A stretch of DNA of 64,000 nt from Conchocele bisecta (Eukaryota; Mollusca; Bivalvia; Lucinida; Thyasiridae). Of the stretch, positions 37,808 through 49,300 are shown piece by piece (position 1 is the stretch's first letter; each line of letters starts with the position of its first letter). Below the pieces are notes generated by a model. That model was given only the letters and a program-made list of their open reading frames with translations, was not told where the DNA came from and did not search any database. Position numbers and translations under genes: made by a program. The stretch covers positions 89,826,433 to 89,890,432 of the forward strand of contig CM055275.1 of the NCBI GenBank assembly GCA_029237695.1, read 5' to 3'.

Positions 37808-37853
37808 TTACAGCGGAATCTCTCTATACTGGACACAATGGGACTTCCCATGG
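37808..37853 (+). repeat. Solitary diverged 54-bp satellite unit
   Basis: TTACAGCGGAATCTCTCTAT, then ACTGGACACAATGGGACTTC and CCATGG, aligns along about 45 bp with the satellite monomer (TTACAGTGGAACCTCTCCAA..GGACACCCTGGGGACATCCCAT) in a location far from either array. Confidence 0.7.
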
Positions 37854-37867
37854 TGACTGGCTTATAT

Positions 37868-38128
37868 AGAATAGTAGGCTAGTGCCGTGAATGGGAAAAC
37901 ATATCTGGTAAGGCTCAGGAAACGGTATGGGCGAGGCTCTGCCGATCACATCCTGTTTCCGTGCCGCGCCAGATATTTGTTTCCATTCACGGCACTAACC
38001 TACTATTCTATTTATCCCGTCAACACATAACAATGGCTTTAAAATGCAAAAATAGTATTGACTGGATATCAAAAATGTTTCACGGCACAGTGTTTCACGG
38101 CACATACGCACTGTGTTGACGGGATAAA
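37868..38128 (+). mobile_element. Double-palindrome MITE (GAATAGTAGG..TTGACGGGATAAA), copy 1
   Basis: The first module is a foldback of about 145 bp between AGAATAGTAGGCTAGTGCCG and CGGCACTAACCTACTATTCT. The second module runs from TTTATCCCGTCAACAC to GTGTTGACGGGATAAA and contains TTTCACGGCAC twice. The same two-module order is kept at 51961-52223 and, inverted, at 59468-59729, so both modules belong to one family. Confidence 0.75.
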
Positions 38129-39290
38129 AAGAGATTCCAATGTAACATATAAATCTGCGAATGCGTGGTAGTAAACAAAAATCAATACTTGCAACAGTTG
38201 CTATAAGCCCCATTTCCACAGGTACAACCACTTATATCGGGATAAAACGAAAACGTAAAATGAACAAATGCCATAAATCTCACGTAGAACTACACAAATA
38301 CTATAATTGTTTTATTATATGACCCGTACCACGAATATTCATAAGATCGGGAAGTCACTAACAGTGTAAACACAGTGTCAATTACATGTGTCAGCTTTAC
38401 GCATGCGCTCTAATAAAATGAACAATAGTTTTGGTTTACATGAATAAACACATTTCAAACCGGTATCGCTTATTCGTATGGTGTACTAACGGGGTGAAAA
38501 CTAAATGTTCAGATGCAGCTATAAAAATATACAGGTGCAGCTATACAAATACAGCTGTAAACACCTTTAAAAATACTATTTAGTTTTGTCAAAACAAAAC
38601 TTACAGGTGCAGCTACAAAATATATAACTGCACCTGTAAATGTATAGTAAATGTATTCGGTGGTAATCGGTCGATAAAAGTTGTGTGTAAACACATGTCC
38701 AAGTTGTGTATTCGGATTTATCACCTGTCTGACATCTGACAATGGGATTGCCGACAAGTTTGTCACTGTTTGAAGTGGATTAAACAAGCCATTTACCAGG
38801 ATTAGGATACTCAACACGGTCTGCTGACTGAACATGACACCATGTGACACTGCAAGAAAAGTGGGCTTATTGGGTTTGTGACCAGTGTAGCTGTAAATTA
38901 GTCTGCTCAGCGTGTTCACTACATGTTTTTACACAAAATTGGATTAACATTAGCATGATTATAACTTTGTCACACAAATGCAGATCCGAATCCAGACTGC
39001 AAGTTATTCTGATCAGGAGCTACACATGTCAAAAACTGAATGAGCCCAGTTTGTCATTATGAATGCATAATTGTTATTGGTCAATTTGAACATTTAACAT
39101 GTTTAAAAATGTTATTTCTCAAAATAACCATGATTACTATTTTGTCTTCTTCAATAACATACTAACAATGACAAATGTATATGTTCTATAGTAAATAAAA
39201 TATAATACTATAAAACATATACAATCCTAGTTGTTTCTATGTTCATATATCAGTATAAGCACCTGAGAAGTTGATGGCTGTTCATCGATG
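38129..39290. other. Non-coding stretch with minor repeats
   Basis: ACAGGTGCAGCTAYA is repeated near 38530 and 38605, with its inverse TGCACCTGTA near 38630. Weak fragments of the GATCAGGAGCTACAC family lie at about 38870-39050. No gene is supported. Confidence 0.4.
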
Positions 39291-39400
39291 GCTGTTCGTT
39301 GGTGACCCTCTCCACACCAGCCACCTCTCTACAACAGCCACTTTTATTTAGTCCGTCCGGCTGCTGGCTGTTGTAGAGAGGTTGGACTGTAGCACAAAAA
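39291..39400. repeat. Small foldback with CAGTCCAACCTCTCTACAAC end
   Basis: ACCTCTCTACAACAGCCAC (39326) pairs with GGCTGTTGTAGAGAGGTTGG (39374). Reading the right end inward gives TACAGTCCAACCTCTCTACA, which starts like the ends of the element at 41108-41213 and the 54-bp satellite monomer. Confidence 0.55.
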
Positions 39401-39754
39401 AAGCCAACAAACCATTTATATCATTGAAAAATGAAAATGCGATAAAGCTGTTGGAACTAGCATATTGTTATGGCGTAATACCCGTGTTTTTAAAACGTTC
39501 AACCCGCAAAATATGTGCTGCGACCGACATATGTTCATTTGCATAAAAGCTGGAATGTGGAAGTCGGTTGTATAATTCTTCGCTAGCGCCCGAATAAAAC
39601 TATTAGGTAATCAATACAAATTCAAATGATGATGATGTGCAATACAAATAATATACCAGCTGTGTTGATTTAATATGATATTTATTAAACTCATTGACTG
39701 AAACTCGGAAAGTCGGCAACTCGGAAACTCGAAATCACGAAAGTCAAAACTCGT

Positions 39755-40004
39755 TTAACCCTTAGACTGCTACTCGCAACAATAGTCGTCTGCTGTTTTT
39801 TTTATATATCTTGCCTTATTTCTCAATAAAAACATGTTCTGACAGCGCTTCAGAATCATTTCCAATGGAAATGATTCTGAAATGCTGTCAAAGCATGTTG
39901 TAAATTATTCTAAAGTGCTGCCAAAGCATGTTTTTGATGATAAAAATGGAAAATAGAAAATAACAGTAGACAAAAAAAAAATAAGACAGCGGTCTAAGGG
40001 TTAA
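39755..40004. mobile_element. piggyBac-like MITE, TTAACCCTTAGAC family, copy 1
   Basis: The left edge TTAACCCTTAGACTGCTACT and right edge AGCGGTCTAAGGGTTAA place TTAA at both ends of a 250-bp foldback. The centre contains CAGAATCATTTCCAATGGAA and its inverse, and AAAGCATG repeats. Copies lie at 40256-40503 and 50903-51148. Confidence 0.7.
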
Positions 40005-40255
40005 TCCATATTAAATCATCACTCATGTAAGATCATCTATATAAAAACCAACATCGGGCGTTGCATGTTAAAACAAATAATTAAAATGCTACTTACATGA
40101 TCAAGTGCGGCCTACCAATTGCGTAATAATGTATCATGGTATTCAAGTTGTACGAGTATTGTAATATAACTACATGTAATCACGTGAGCTTCTTTTGTTC
40201 GTTAGACGTGTGTATGGGAAAAATGAGGTTTTACATGTTTAAGAATAAAATGGTC

Positions 40256-40503
40256 GCTCTATGTTACAGCTATTTATTTTTTTTGTCATCTGCTGTTTAT
40301 TTTCTATTTTCCATTTGTATCATCAAAAACATGCTTTAACAACACTTTATAATAATTTACAACATGCGTTGACAGCATTTGAGAATCACTTCCATTGAAA
40401 ATGATTCTGAAGTGCTGTCAAAGCATGTTTTTATTGATAAATAAGGCATGATATAAAAGCAACAGCAGACGACAATTGTTGTGAGTAGCAGTCTAAGGGT
40501 TAA
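40256..40503. mobile_element. piggyBac-like MITE, copy 2
   Basis: It matches copy 1 through TTTCTATTTTCCATTTG, AAATGATTCTGAAGTGCTGT and the right edge GAGTAGCAGTCTAAGGGTTAA. The left edge is diverged and TTAACCC is not preserved there. Confidence 0.6.
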
Positions 40504-40507
40504 AGTG

Positions 40508-40718
40508 TACCGAGCCCCGCAGGGGACGTATCATTCTATTTGTATTAATTCGTTCCCACGAAGTAACAATTCGTTCCCTCAATCGTGTGAACGAATTGTT
40601 AATTTGTGGGAACGATAATTGTTAATTTGTGGAAACGAATTGTTAATTTGAGGGAACGAATTGTTAAATTGAAGGAACGAATTGATACAAAATATTCCAA
40701 GTCCCCTGCGGGGCTCCG
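40508..40718. repeat. 22-bp GGAACGAATTGTTAATTTG repeat inside an inverted pair
   Basis: Four to five units of GGGAACGAATTGTTAATTTG (about 40570-40690) are bounded by GAGCCCCGCAGGGGAC on the left and GTCCCCTGCGGGGCTC on the right, perfect 16-bp inverse complements. This suggests a small foldback element with expanded internal repeats. Confidence 0.7.
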
Positions 40719-40834
40719 TAAAGTGATCGCAGATGATGTGTCAGATATCCAAGTTGTGGTTTTTCAGTTCATGCACAGTGAACGACCATACATAAACATA
40801 AACCAATTGCACCATTTTGTTTGACAGTATGGCG

Positions 40835-41012
40835 TCTTGATAAACGATAACTGTATTTGGCATAATAGATGCAAGAAGGCATTCAGCTACTGTGAAACTT
40901 CTCTAATCGGACACCCTGGGAGGTCTCGATAAACGATAACTGTATTTGGCATAATAAATACAAGAATGCATTCAGCGACTTTGAAACCTCTCTAACCGAA
41001 CACCCTGGTAGC
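40835..41012. repeat. 89-bp tandem duplication carrying satellite-like motifs
   Basis: TAAACGATAACTGTATTTGG occurs at 40841 and 40930 (89 bp apart). Each copy ends with a degenerate CTTCTCTAATCGGACACCCT or CCTCTCTAACCGAACACCCT motif, the core of the 54-bp satellite monomer and of the element at 41108. Confidence 0.8.
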
Positions 41013-41107
41013 AACACAAAATAACAAAATCCGCCTTCAAATGTTATCAAATAAAACGGTGAATTCGCTTGATATAACATTTGCAGTGTATAAAACGAAA
41101 ACCCACA

Positions 41108-41213
41108 TACAGTCAAACCTCTCTAAACCGGACACCCTGGGAGGTCCCCAGGGTGTCCGGTTTAGAGAGGTTTTTACCTCCCAGGGTGTCCAGTTTAGAG
41201 AGGTTTCTCTGTA
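41108..41213. mobile_element. 106-bp foldback MITE, pogo/Tigger-like ends, satellite-related
   Basis: The left end TACAGTCAAACCTCTCTAAA continues CCGGACACCCTGGG. The right end is the inverse of TACAGAGAAACCTCTCTAAA then CTGGACACCC. TA followed by CAG at both edges fits TA-targeting pogo/Tigger-type elements. An additional inverse copy of the end (GGTGTCCGGTTTAGAGAGGT) lies inside. The first 34 bases match the 54-bp satellite monomer (TACAGTGGAACCTCTCCAAA, then CCGGACACCCTGGG) at 31 positions. Confidence 0.65.
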
Positions 41214-41282
41214 AATCCAGCAGATGACCATTCTGAGACATGTGTGTTTGTCATGCGATCATGAACAGGCATTGTAACATAT

Positions 41283-41640
41283 AGTATGTTTCGCGAAAGC
41301 TGCCCAAATGTTGCGGCCATAAAACAATTCAAAAACAATATTTTGTTTCGATAGTATTAAATTAAAGGAAAATTTGAGAATGAGCCTTCTTTTTATTTCG
41401 TGAAATTTGGTCAAATATTGATTTTATTGTGAAAAAAGCCATTTCCCCATGTTAAATACCCATAGACAGAGTGAAGATGTCTATGGGATTTAATAGGGGG
41501 GAATGTTTTATAATTTCAGAAATACTGGACCGATTTTTAAAATTTGACTTTTGTTTTCTTAGTTAGATCATCTCCAAGCTGTCAAGCTAGGTTTCGGAGT
41601 CAATTTCCAAATATTTTCCCATAGAGAAATCAATTGTTCG
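41283..41640. mobile_element. Foldback MITE, CTGTTTCACGAAA family, copy 4, right arm missing
   Basis: It starts GTATGTTTCGCGAAAGCTGC and follows copy 5 through TTATTTCGTGAAATTTGGTC and GAAGATGTCTATGGGATTTA to GTTTCGGAGTCAATTTCC. It stops before the right arm. Confidence 0.6.
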
Positions 41641-42146
41641 TAGTAATCGACTAGGAAACCTATAAACATGATAAAGTAAGATCACAGATCTTTGCTTGGT
41701 GTCCGGTGTAGAGAAGTTCCACAACCGGCAGCCAAACAACATGTTCAGAGCTCTACAATTCTGGGATTTAGCGACTATTCAAGTACACATGGTTATATTA
41801 TGTGCAGGACGTCGGAAGCACCATAAGATTGGTCCGGCGAAGGCAATGGGTACCCCCCCCCACCCCCATCCCTACATCAACTAAAGTGTATGTTGTTACC
41901 ACTCAGTTGAACCGTCTTGTCGAGTGGTAGCAATATAAACGTTTGATGTTAAATGAGCAAAATTACAAATAGAAGTTTGTGTATTAGCTGATATAATATT
42001 ATGAAACGAGAGCCGGCTGACAATAAAAGCATAACCCGAAACTACATGTTAAAGTCTACAGTAATCTATGTTTTAAACCTTATTGCTTGTCAAAAGCGCG
42101 AATGTATCACGATGTGTTGGGTAAAGGAGCAATTATAGTGCTTTTT
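41641..42146. other. Non-coding stretch with a palindrome fragment
   Basis: At 41886-41937, GTTACCACTCAGTTGAACCG then GTCGAGTGGTAGC is a decayed relative of the 67-bp palindrome at 59760-59826. A satellite-like GGTGTCCGGTGTAGAGAAGT fragment lies at 41699. Nothing else is supported. Confidence 0.5.
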
Positions 42147-42720
42147 ACTATAGTCTGTTTCACGAAAGCTGCCCAAATTTTACGGCCATATAAACAATTC
42201 AAAAACAATATTTTTTTCGATAATATTAAATTAAATGAAAATTTAAGAATGAGCCTCCTTTTTATTTCGTGAAATTTGGTCAAATATTGATTTTATTGCA
42301 AAAACAAAATTTCTCCATGTTAAATCCCCAGACACCTTCACGGAGTGAAGATGTCTATGGGGATTTAACATGGGAAAATTTTTTAGAATTTCAGAAATAT
42401 TGGACCGATTTTTAAAATTTAACTTTTGTTTTCTTAGTTAGATCATTTCTAAGCTAACTAGCTAGGTTTCGGAGTCAATTTCCATTTTTTTTCGTTTTTT
42501 GACTCCTCCCACAACCCGTCTACCTTTTTCCCCCATGTTAAATTCCCATAAAGAAATAAATTTTTCATAATAAAACCAATATTTGACCAAATTTCACGAA
42601 ATAAAAAGAAGTCTCATTCTTAAATTTTCCTTTAATTTAATATTATCGAAAAAAACATTGTTTATGAATTGTTTATGTGGCCGTAACATTTGGGCAGCTT
42701 ATTGTGAAACAGACAGTAGT
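42147..42720. mobile_element. Foldback MITE, CTGTTTCACGAAA family, copy 5, best preserved
   Basis: The left end ACTATAGTCTGTTTCACGAA and right end ATTGTGAAACAGACAGTAGT are inverted. Arms of about 150 bp pair through GCTGCCCAAATTTTACGGCC, AATATTAAATTAAATGAAAA and TTTATTTCGTGAAATTTGGT. The middle holds GAAGATGTCTATGGGGATTT. There is no transposase frame. Confidence 0.75.
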
Positions 42721-43547
42721 GTCGACCAGATTCATCCTATTTATCTACTGAATATTATCCGGGACTACACTATATTTTCACAATTATTAAATATTACCAA
42801 CAGTGTAGACTGCAAAGATGTATCTTCCATATTCGCAGTCTTTATTTTTGCACTATTCAGTAAGAAACAAAGACTAAAATAAAACATAGGACCTGATCTC
42901 TATAAATATATTTGCAAAGGGAAATAACTAGCTACAGTACCTCAGTATCCCTCTTTATCCCCTCACCGATACGCAAGAGGGGATGTAGCGTTAGTCCATG
43001 CACGTACGTACGTACGTTAGTAACTCTAACACCTTTCATCTTTCAATAACGTATAAACCCCTTCACCGAAATATAATAGAGCAGGGCAATCATTTCCCCA
43101 TGGAAGCCATGTTTTATCTTGTTGTTGTTCAGCATTCAACATAACGAAATACAGATTTCGAATTTACAAGATACACATGTAAATGTCAGATAAACACATT
43201 GACACAGTAAAATAACCAATTTCTGCATGTGTATGTTCTTTATTAATAATTTATTGATACATCTTTGCCAGTTTTAAATCGCTAACATATCAAATATGCC
43301 GGATAACCGGTTGCAAAAATCAATATGCCATGTGTTACATTAAGGAGATGGGGTTAAATTGCTACCCTTGCGAGAGGTGTGGAGCAGGGTAGCAACATCT
43401 GTTTCTACACGTAATAGTTTAAGTATTGCTTTTTAAAGGCACTGGGTCTCAGCTATGCCGAGAAAGTATTGAAACAGAATAGGAAACAATATATTAATTG
43501 GAGAATTGTATCGTATTTCTGAACCCAATTGTATGGACGCGACCTGG
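42721..43547. other. Non-coding stretch, no gene
   Basis: Only a short palindromic ACGTACGTACGTACGT run at about 43003-43018 stands out. Confidence 0.4.
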
Positions 43548-43935
43548 TGTCAATGTTAAACTATTTTATCTCCTAATTAGGAGATACTAACTCTTAATTA
43601 GGAGGTAGTATCTCCTAATTAGGACTTCCTATTTCCTATTTATGACTTAGTATCTCCTAATTAAGAGTTAGTATATCTTAATTAGGACTTACTATTTGCT
43701 AATTATAACTTAGTATCTTGTAATTAGGAGTTAGTATATCCTAAGTATGAGTTAGTATCTCCTAATTATCACTTATTATCTCATAATTAGGAATTTATAT
43801 CTCCTAATTTGGACATACTATATGTGTCAATGCTAAAATGCTTTATCTCCTAATTAGGAGATATAAACTACTAATTAGGAGATACTAACTACTAATTAGG
43901 AGATACTAACTACTAATTAGGAGATAAGTTACTAT
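43548..43935. repeat. Palindromic CTCCTAATTAGGAG array
   Basis: About fourteen copies of the 14-bp palindrome CTCCTAATTAGGAG or one-to-three-base variants occur at 25-27 bp spacing, linked by ATACTAACT or AGTTAGTAT. The starting phrase TGTCAATGYTAAA with TTTATCTCCTAATTAGGAG appears at 43548 and again at 43825, so the last block is a partial duplication of the first. Confidence 0.85.
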
Positions 43936-43998
43936 CTTTCTATGGTATAGTGCGAATATGTTCAAACGAAATGGTGCGATTGATTGACATATGTGGTT

Positions 43999-44214
43999 GT
44001 GACTGGAGAAATGGGAGCAGTGTAGATCCCGATCAGCCTGTGCATCCGCACAGTCTGATCCGGATCTGCACTGTTCGCCATACCCTCAATGAAACACATG
44101 CCATGCTTCAAACAAGCAATATAAATGTAGATCGTTATCAGGCCACATGAGTGTGTTATTTGAGCAAGAGCTACACTGGTCATAAATGTCATAAGCCCCA
44201 ATTCTCCAGTCACA
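43999..44214. mobile_element. Foldback MITE, GTGACTGGAGAAATGGG family, copy 1
   Basis: The left edge GTGACTGGAGAAATGGG and right edge CCCAATTCTCCAGTCAC are inverted. The interior has AGTGTAGATCCCGATCAGCC, TGTGCATCCGCACA and TGATCCGGATCTGCACTG, which also fold. Relatives are at 45863-46090, and fragments at 23860, 25133 and 37340. Confidence 0.65.
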
Positions 44215-45862
44215 GGCAAATATGCCATCTACTGGGAATGAAGCAAAAAGCCACACTTTTACAGCACTGTGTTTCACTTGACCTGTATCAACCCAAAACA
44301 CAATTTCATGCGATTTCCTACAATAGTGCCGAAGGTCACAATATACACCCGTCGAGGCAAGGCTAGTCAAACATGTAGATAACTCACTGAAAACCAATAT
44401 GGTTCTTCATCTCGCCTTGATCAAAACATACCGAATTTTGTTAAATGTAATCTTTATTCAATGTGGGAATTGCCTAATTAATTATTGCCTAATTAATTAT
44501 CTGAGAGAAAACTAGAAAACAGTGCTGCATATGCCATTAGTTCAACAGTGTACATATTATACCATATTGTAACAAACGTAAGCGAGCGGTCTTACGATTT
44601 GTTGTTGTGGTCAGGATGGCTTATGTAGAGTCAATGGAAGATGGTTATTCAGGTATTTAGTTTATTATCTGAGTGTTATTCTACAACAAGACCATGACGG
44701 GTACTGGTTACATGCAGGTGACGACTAATGGTCACTGGCGAGAATACGCCACATAGATGTTATCCTTTGCTCTTATGAGCTGAACCATTCGATCCTAGCC
44801 AATTGGGTTGTATTTATAGGTTCTGAAACTGTACCACATGACGTCACTTGACCAATCATGATGCTTGGGCGTCGGGCAAATCTGTCAAAAATGTCAGCCA
44901 TCTTGCCAGATTTGCGAGATCGCCAAAAATGACGTCATCACCATGAGACTTTTAACAATTTCACACATTAAAACAGCTCAAAACCTATCTGGCACATCCC
45001 AAATTATGTAGTTTGTATATTTATCTTGGCATTTACACAGGTAATCAAGAGTGGTTCAGTGATTTGATAACTTTATGGGACAATTTTGATGTGGAGACGC
45101 TGGCGTTTTCGCATTCAAAATTGAGAGTGAACTAGTCATTGAAACACTTCCATCATCCTAAGAATAAGACTGCCAGACACTGTCAGCAAGGTTGCCAGAC
45201 ATGTTTGTCAGTCTTACCACAATTATGTCAAGTTGCCAGATTTCTTCCTGTGACCATAATAGCTATCAGGCATGTTTGTCTTAGTGAAAATGTGAAATTA
45301 TATGGCTGAATTACCATTATATTAGCTACAGAGTGCAGATATGTCGATAATAATACCATATTTAGCTTGTCAAAATGAGTCGTGTACCCCACCCACTCAC
45401 TTTGCATGGGGGTTATAATTACACTCAATGTTCTATTCTGTTAGAATATCTTACATGTAACACATACTTTATCCCCTATGTTTCGATCGAGTCGTCCTCG
45501 TTATAATTGGGATCAACTGAACATTATTTCCATACCGCAAAAATCATTACGGATATTTCTATTGCATTTTAAATGTGCATTGACCAGCCATAAGTATAGC
45601 TTAAGACAGAAAAGTGGGAAATAGAGAATACTAGCCAAGTGTATTGTGATATCATGTTTATCGTGAAATGCGTAGGAAGTCCGAGGCTCGCCGAGGAATT
45701 CCTACCGTTTCCCAGCCGAGCCTGATGGCTTCTAATGGCTTTTAAAAAGTGATGACGTCAGCGTCAAGACATCATTGCCTTATCGTGCAATTATGGACGT
45801 CATTTGGAGCCTATCAAATTCGCTGCAGGAGTTATTACATGCGTACCATATCACATGTGTGA
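44215..45862. other. Non-coding stretch, possible decayed LTR
   Basis: From about 44570 a segment begins TGTAACAAACGTAAGCGAGC and has a TATA-like TTGTATTTATAGG near 44809 and two TGACGTCA sites (44839 and 44930), which could be part of an LTR. No second copy, target duplication or primer site can be shown, so it is not called as an element. A third TGACGTCA is at 45753. No gene is seen. Confidence 0.4.
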
Positions 45863-46090
45863 CTGTGACTGGAGAAATGGGGGCTTATGGAATTTGAGAA
45901 CAGTGTATCTCCTGATCGAATAGCATTCTCCTGTAGCCTACTAATGATATATATTCCTTGTTAGAAGCATGACGGGTGTTTAATTGATGGAATGGCGAAC
46001 ATTGTAGATCCGATTGTGCGGATACACAGGCTGATTTTGATCTACAATGGTCCCAAAGTTCTTAAGCCCGATTTCTCCAGTCACAGCCAC
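45863..46090. mobile_element. Foldback MITE, GTGACTGGAGAAATGGG family, copy 2
   Basis: The left edge GTGACTGGAGAAATGGGGGC and right edge CCCGATTTCTCCAGTCACAG are inverted. The inner TTGTAGATCCGATTGTGCGG and CACAGGCTGATTTTGATCTA match copy 1. Confidence 0.65.
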
Positions 46091-46313
46091 ATTTATGAAA
46101 TGAGTTACAACACGGTATAAGAAGGTTTTCAAATAATAAGTAAACATACGATATTTACCTCTTTACATACTTGTGCGTCACTGCTATTGCATGCTTAGCA
46201 ACGAAAGCAGGAAGTTTATGTATGTACTATAATATGTTCCAGCCAATATAATATGAACAATTATACACAATAAACTATACAATGTAAATGTTCTAACTGA
46301 ACAGGGGTTCACG

Positions 46314-49300
46314 AAACTGTGAGAAAGTTACATAGCGACACCCTGGAAGGCGAGGTTGGGGATTCTCAAGGCTAGGAGGATTCACGGAGCTGGAATCACG
46401 GGGTTCACGAAGCTGGAATTGGGAATTCACGGAGCTGATAAATCATGTAGCTGAGTGGGGTCACACGGCAGGGTTCACGAAGCTGGAGGTGGGGATTCAC
46501 GGATGTGGGAACTACTGTAGCTGAGTGGGGTCACATAAGTGGTATTCACGAAGCTGGAGGTGGGAATTCACGGAGCAGGGAACTCATGTAGCTGAGTGGG
46601 GGTTACATAGCGGGGTTCACGAAGCTGGAGGTGGGGATTGACGGAGCTGGAAACTCGTGTAGCTGAGTGGGGGTCACATAGCGGTATTCAATCAGCTGGA
46701 GGTGGGAATTCACGAAGCAGTGAACTCATGTAGCTGAGTGGGGTTCACATAGCGGGGTTCACGAAGCTGGAGGTGAGGATTCACGGAGCTGGGAACTGGT
46801 GTAGCTGAGTGGGGGCCACATAGCTGGGTTCACGAAGCTGGAGGTGGGGATTCACGGAGCTGGAACTCATGTATCTGAGTGACGGTTACATCACGCCGAT
46901 GATAACTCATGTAGCTGAGTGGGGGTCACATAGAGGTATTCACTCAGCTGGAGGTGGGAATTCAAGGATCAGGGAACTCATGTAGGTGATTGGTGGTTAC
47001 ATAGTGGGGCTCACGAAGCTGGAGGTGGGGATTGACGGAGCTGGGAACTCATGATGTAGCTGGGTGGAGGTCACATAGCGCGGTTCACTAAGCTGGAGGT
47101 GTGGATTCACGGAGCTGGAAATCATGTATCTGAGTGGGGGTTACATAGCGGAGTTCCCGAAGCTGGAGGTGGGAATTCGCGTAGCTGGGAACTCATGATG
47201 TAGCTGAGTGGAAGTCACATAGCGGGGTTCACTATGGTGGAGGTGGGAATTCATGTAGCTGTAACTCACATAGCTGAGTAGGGGTCACATAGTTGTGTTC
47301 ATGAAGTTGGAGGTGGGAATTCACGGAGCTGGGAACTCTTGTAGGTGAGTGGGGAACTCATTGCGCGGTTCGTTCACGAAGCTGGAAGTGGGGATTCACT
47401 GAACTGGGAACACATGTAGCTGAGTGAGGGTCAGATAACGTGGTTCACGAAGCTGGATGTGGACATTCATGGAACTGAGAACTCATGTAGCTTAGTGGAT
47501 GTCACATAACGGGGTTCACGAAGTTGGAGGTGGGGACTTACGGAGCTGATAACTCATGTAGCTTAGTCCTGGGTCACATAGCAGGCTTCAGAAAGCTAGA
47601 AGGTATTGAAGAAACCGAGAACTCATGTAGCCGAGTGGTGGTCACATAACGGCGTTCACGAAGCTGGAGGTGGGAATTCACGGAGCTCATGTGGTTGAGT
47701 GGGGAACAGATAGCGGGTTTCACGAAACTGGAGGTGGGGTTTCACGGAGCTGGAAATTATGTAGCTGAATGGTGGTTACATAGCGGAGTTCACGAAGCTG
47801 GGAACTCATGATGTAGCTGAGTGGAGGTCACATAGCGGGGTTCACTAAGGTGGACGTGGGAATTCACGTAGCTGGAACTCATGCAGCTGAGTGGTGGTTA
47901 CATAGCGGAGTTCACGAAACTGGGAACTCATAATGTAGCTGAGTGGAGGTCACATAGCGGGGTTCACTAAGGTGAAGGTGGCAATTCACGTAGCTGGAAC
48001 TCATGTAGCTGAGTGGCGATGATATAGTGGGATTCACGAAGCTGGAGGTTGGAACTCAGTTGGGAACTCATGTAGCTGAGTGGGGAACACATAGCGGGGT
48101 TCACGAAGCTGGAGGTTGAAATTCACGGAGCTGTGAACTCATGTAGCTGGGTGGGGGTCAGATAGCGGGGTTCACGAAGCTGGAGGGGTGGAGGGGGATT
48201 TCACGGAGCTGATAACTCATGTAGCTTTGTGGGGGTTACATTGCAGGGTTCACGAAGCTGGAGGTGGGAATTCACGCAGCTGATAACTCATGTAGCTGAG
48301 TGGGGGTCACATAGCGGGATTCACGAAGCTGCAGGGGGAAACCACGGAGCTGGGTACACATAGCCGAGTTCACGAAGCTAGAGGTGTGGATTTACGGAGC
48401 TGGGAACTCATATAGCTGAGTTTGAGTCACATAGCAGGGGTCACGAAGCGGGAGTTGGGGAATTCACGGCGCTGGAACTCATGTAGCTGAGTGGGGTTTA
48501 CATAGCGGGGTTCACGAAGCTAGAGGTGGCGAGATACGGAGCTGGGAATTTCCGGAACTGTGAAGTCATGTAGCAGAGTGAGGGTCACATAGCGGGCTTC
48601 ACGAAGCTGGAGGTGGGAATTCATGTATATGGGTGAGGGTCATATAGCGGAGATACACAAAGCTGTAGGGGAAAATTAACGGCGCTGAGATCTCATGTAG
48701 CTGAGTGTCGGACACATAGCGGGTTTCACGAAGCTGGAGGTGGGGATTTACGGAGCTGGGAACTCATGTAGCTGAGTGTGTGTCACATAGCCGGGTTCAC
48801 GAAGATGGAGGTGGGAAATTCACGGAGCTGGAACTCATGTAGTCGAGTGGGGGTTACATAGCGGGGTTCACGAAGCTGAAGGAGGTAATTCCAGGTGCTG
48901 AGAAGTCATGTAGCTGAGTGAGGTCATATTGCGGGGTTTACGAAGCTGGAGGTGGAAATCCACGGAGCTGGGAACTCCTGCAGCTGGGTGACTGTCACAT
49001 AGCTGGATTCACGAAGCTGGAGGTATTCACGGAGCTGGGAACTGAAGTAGCTGTTTGGAGGTGATATAGTGGGATTCACGAAGCTGTAGGTGGAAATTCA
49101 CGGATCTGGAAACTCATGTATCTGAGTGCAAGATCACATAGCGGGATTCACGAACCTGGAGGTGGGGATTCACGGAGCTGAGAACTAATGTAGCTGAGTG
49201 GGGATGATATAGCGGGGTTCACGAAGCTGGAGGTGGGAATTCACGGAGCTGGAACTCATGTAGCTGAGTGTGGATATTATAGCGGGGTTCACGAAGCTGG

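Noticed and set aside
44567..45000. Possible solo LTR beginning TGTAACAAACG with a TATA-like box
   Set aside because: No matching end, target duplication, primer site or second copy could be shown.
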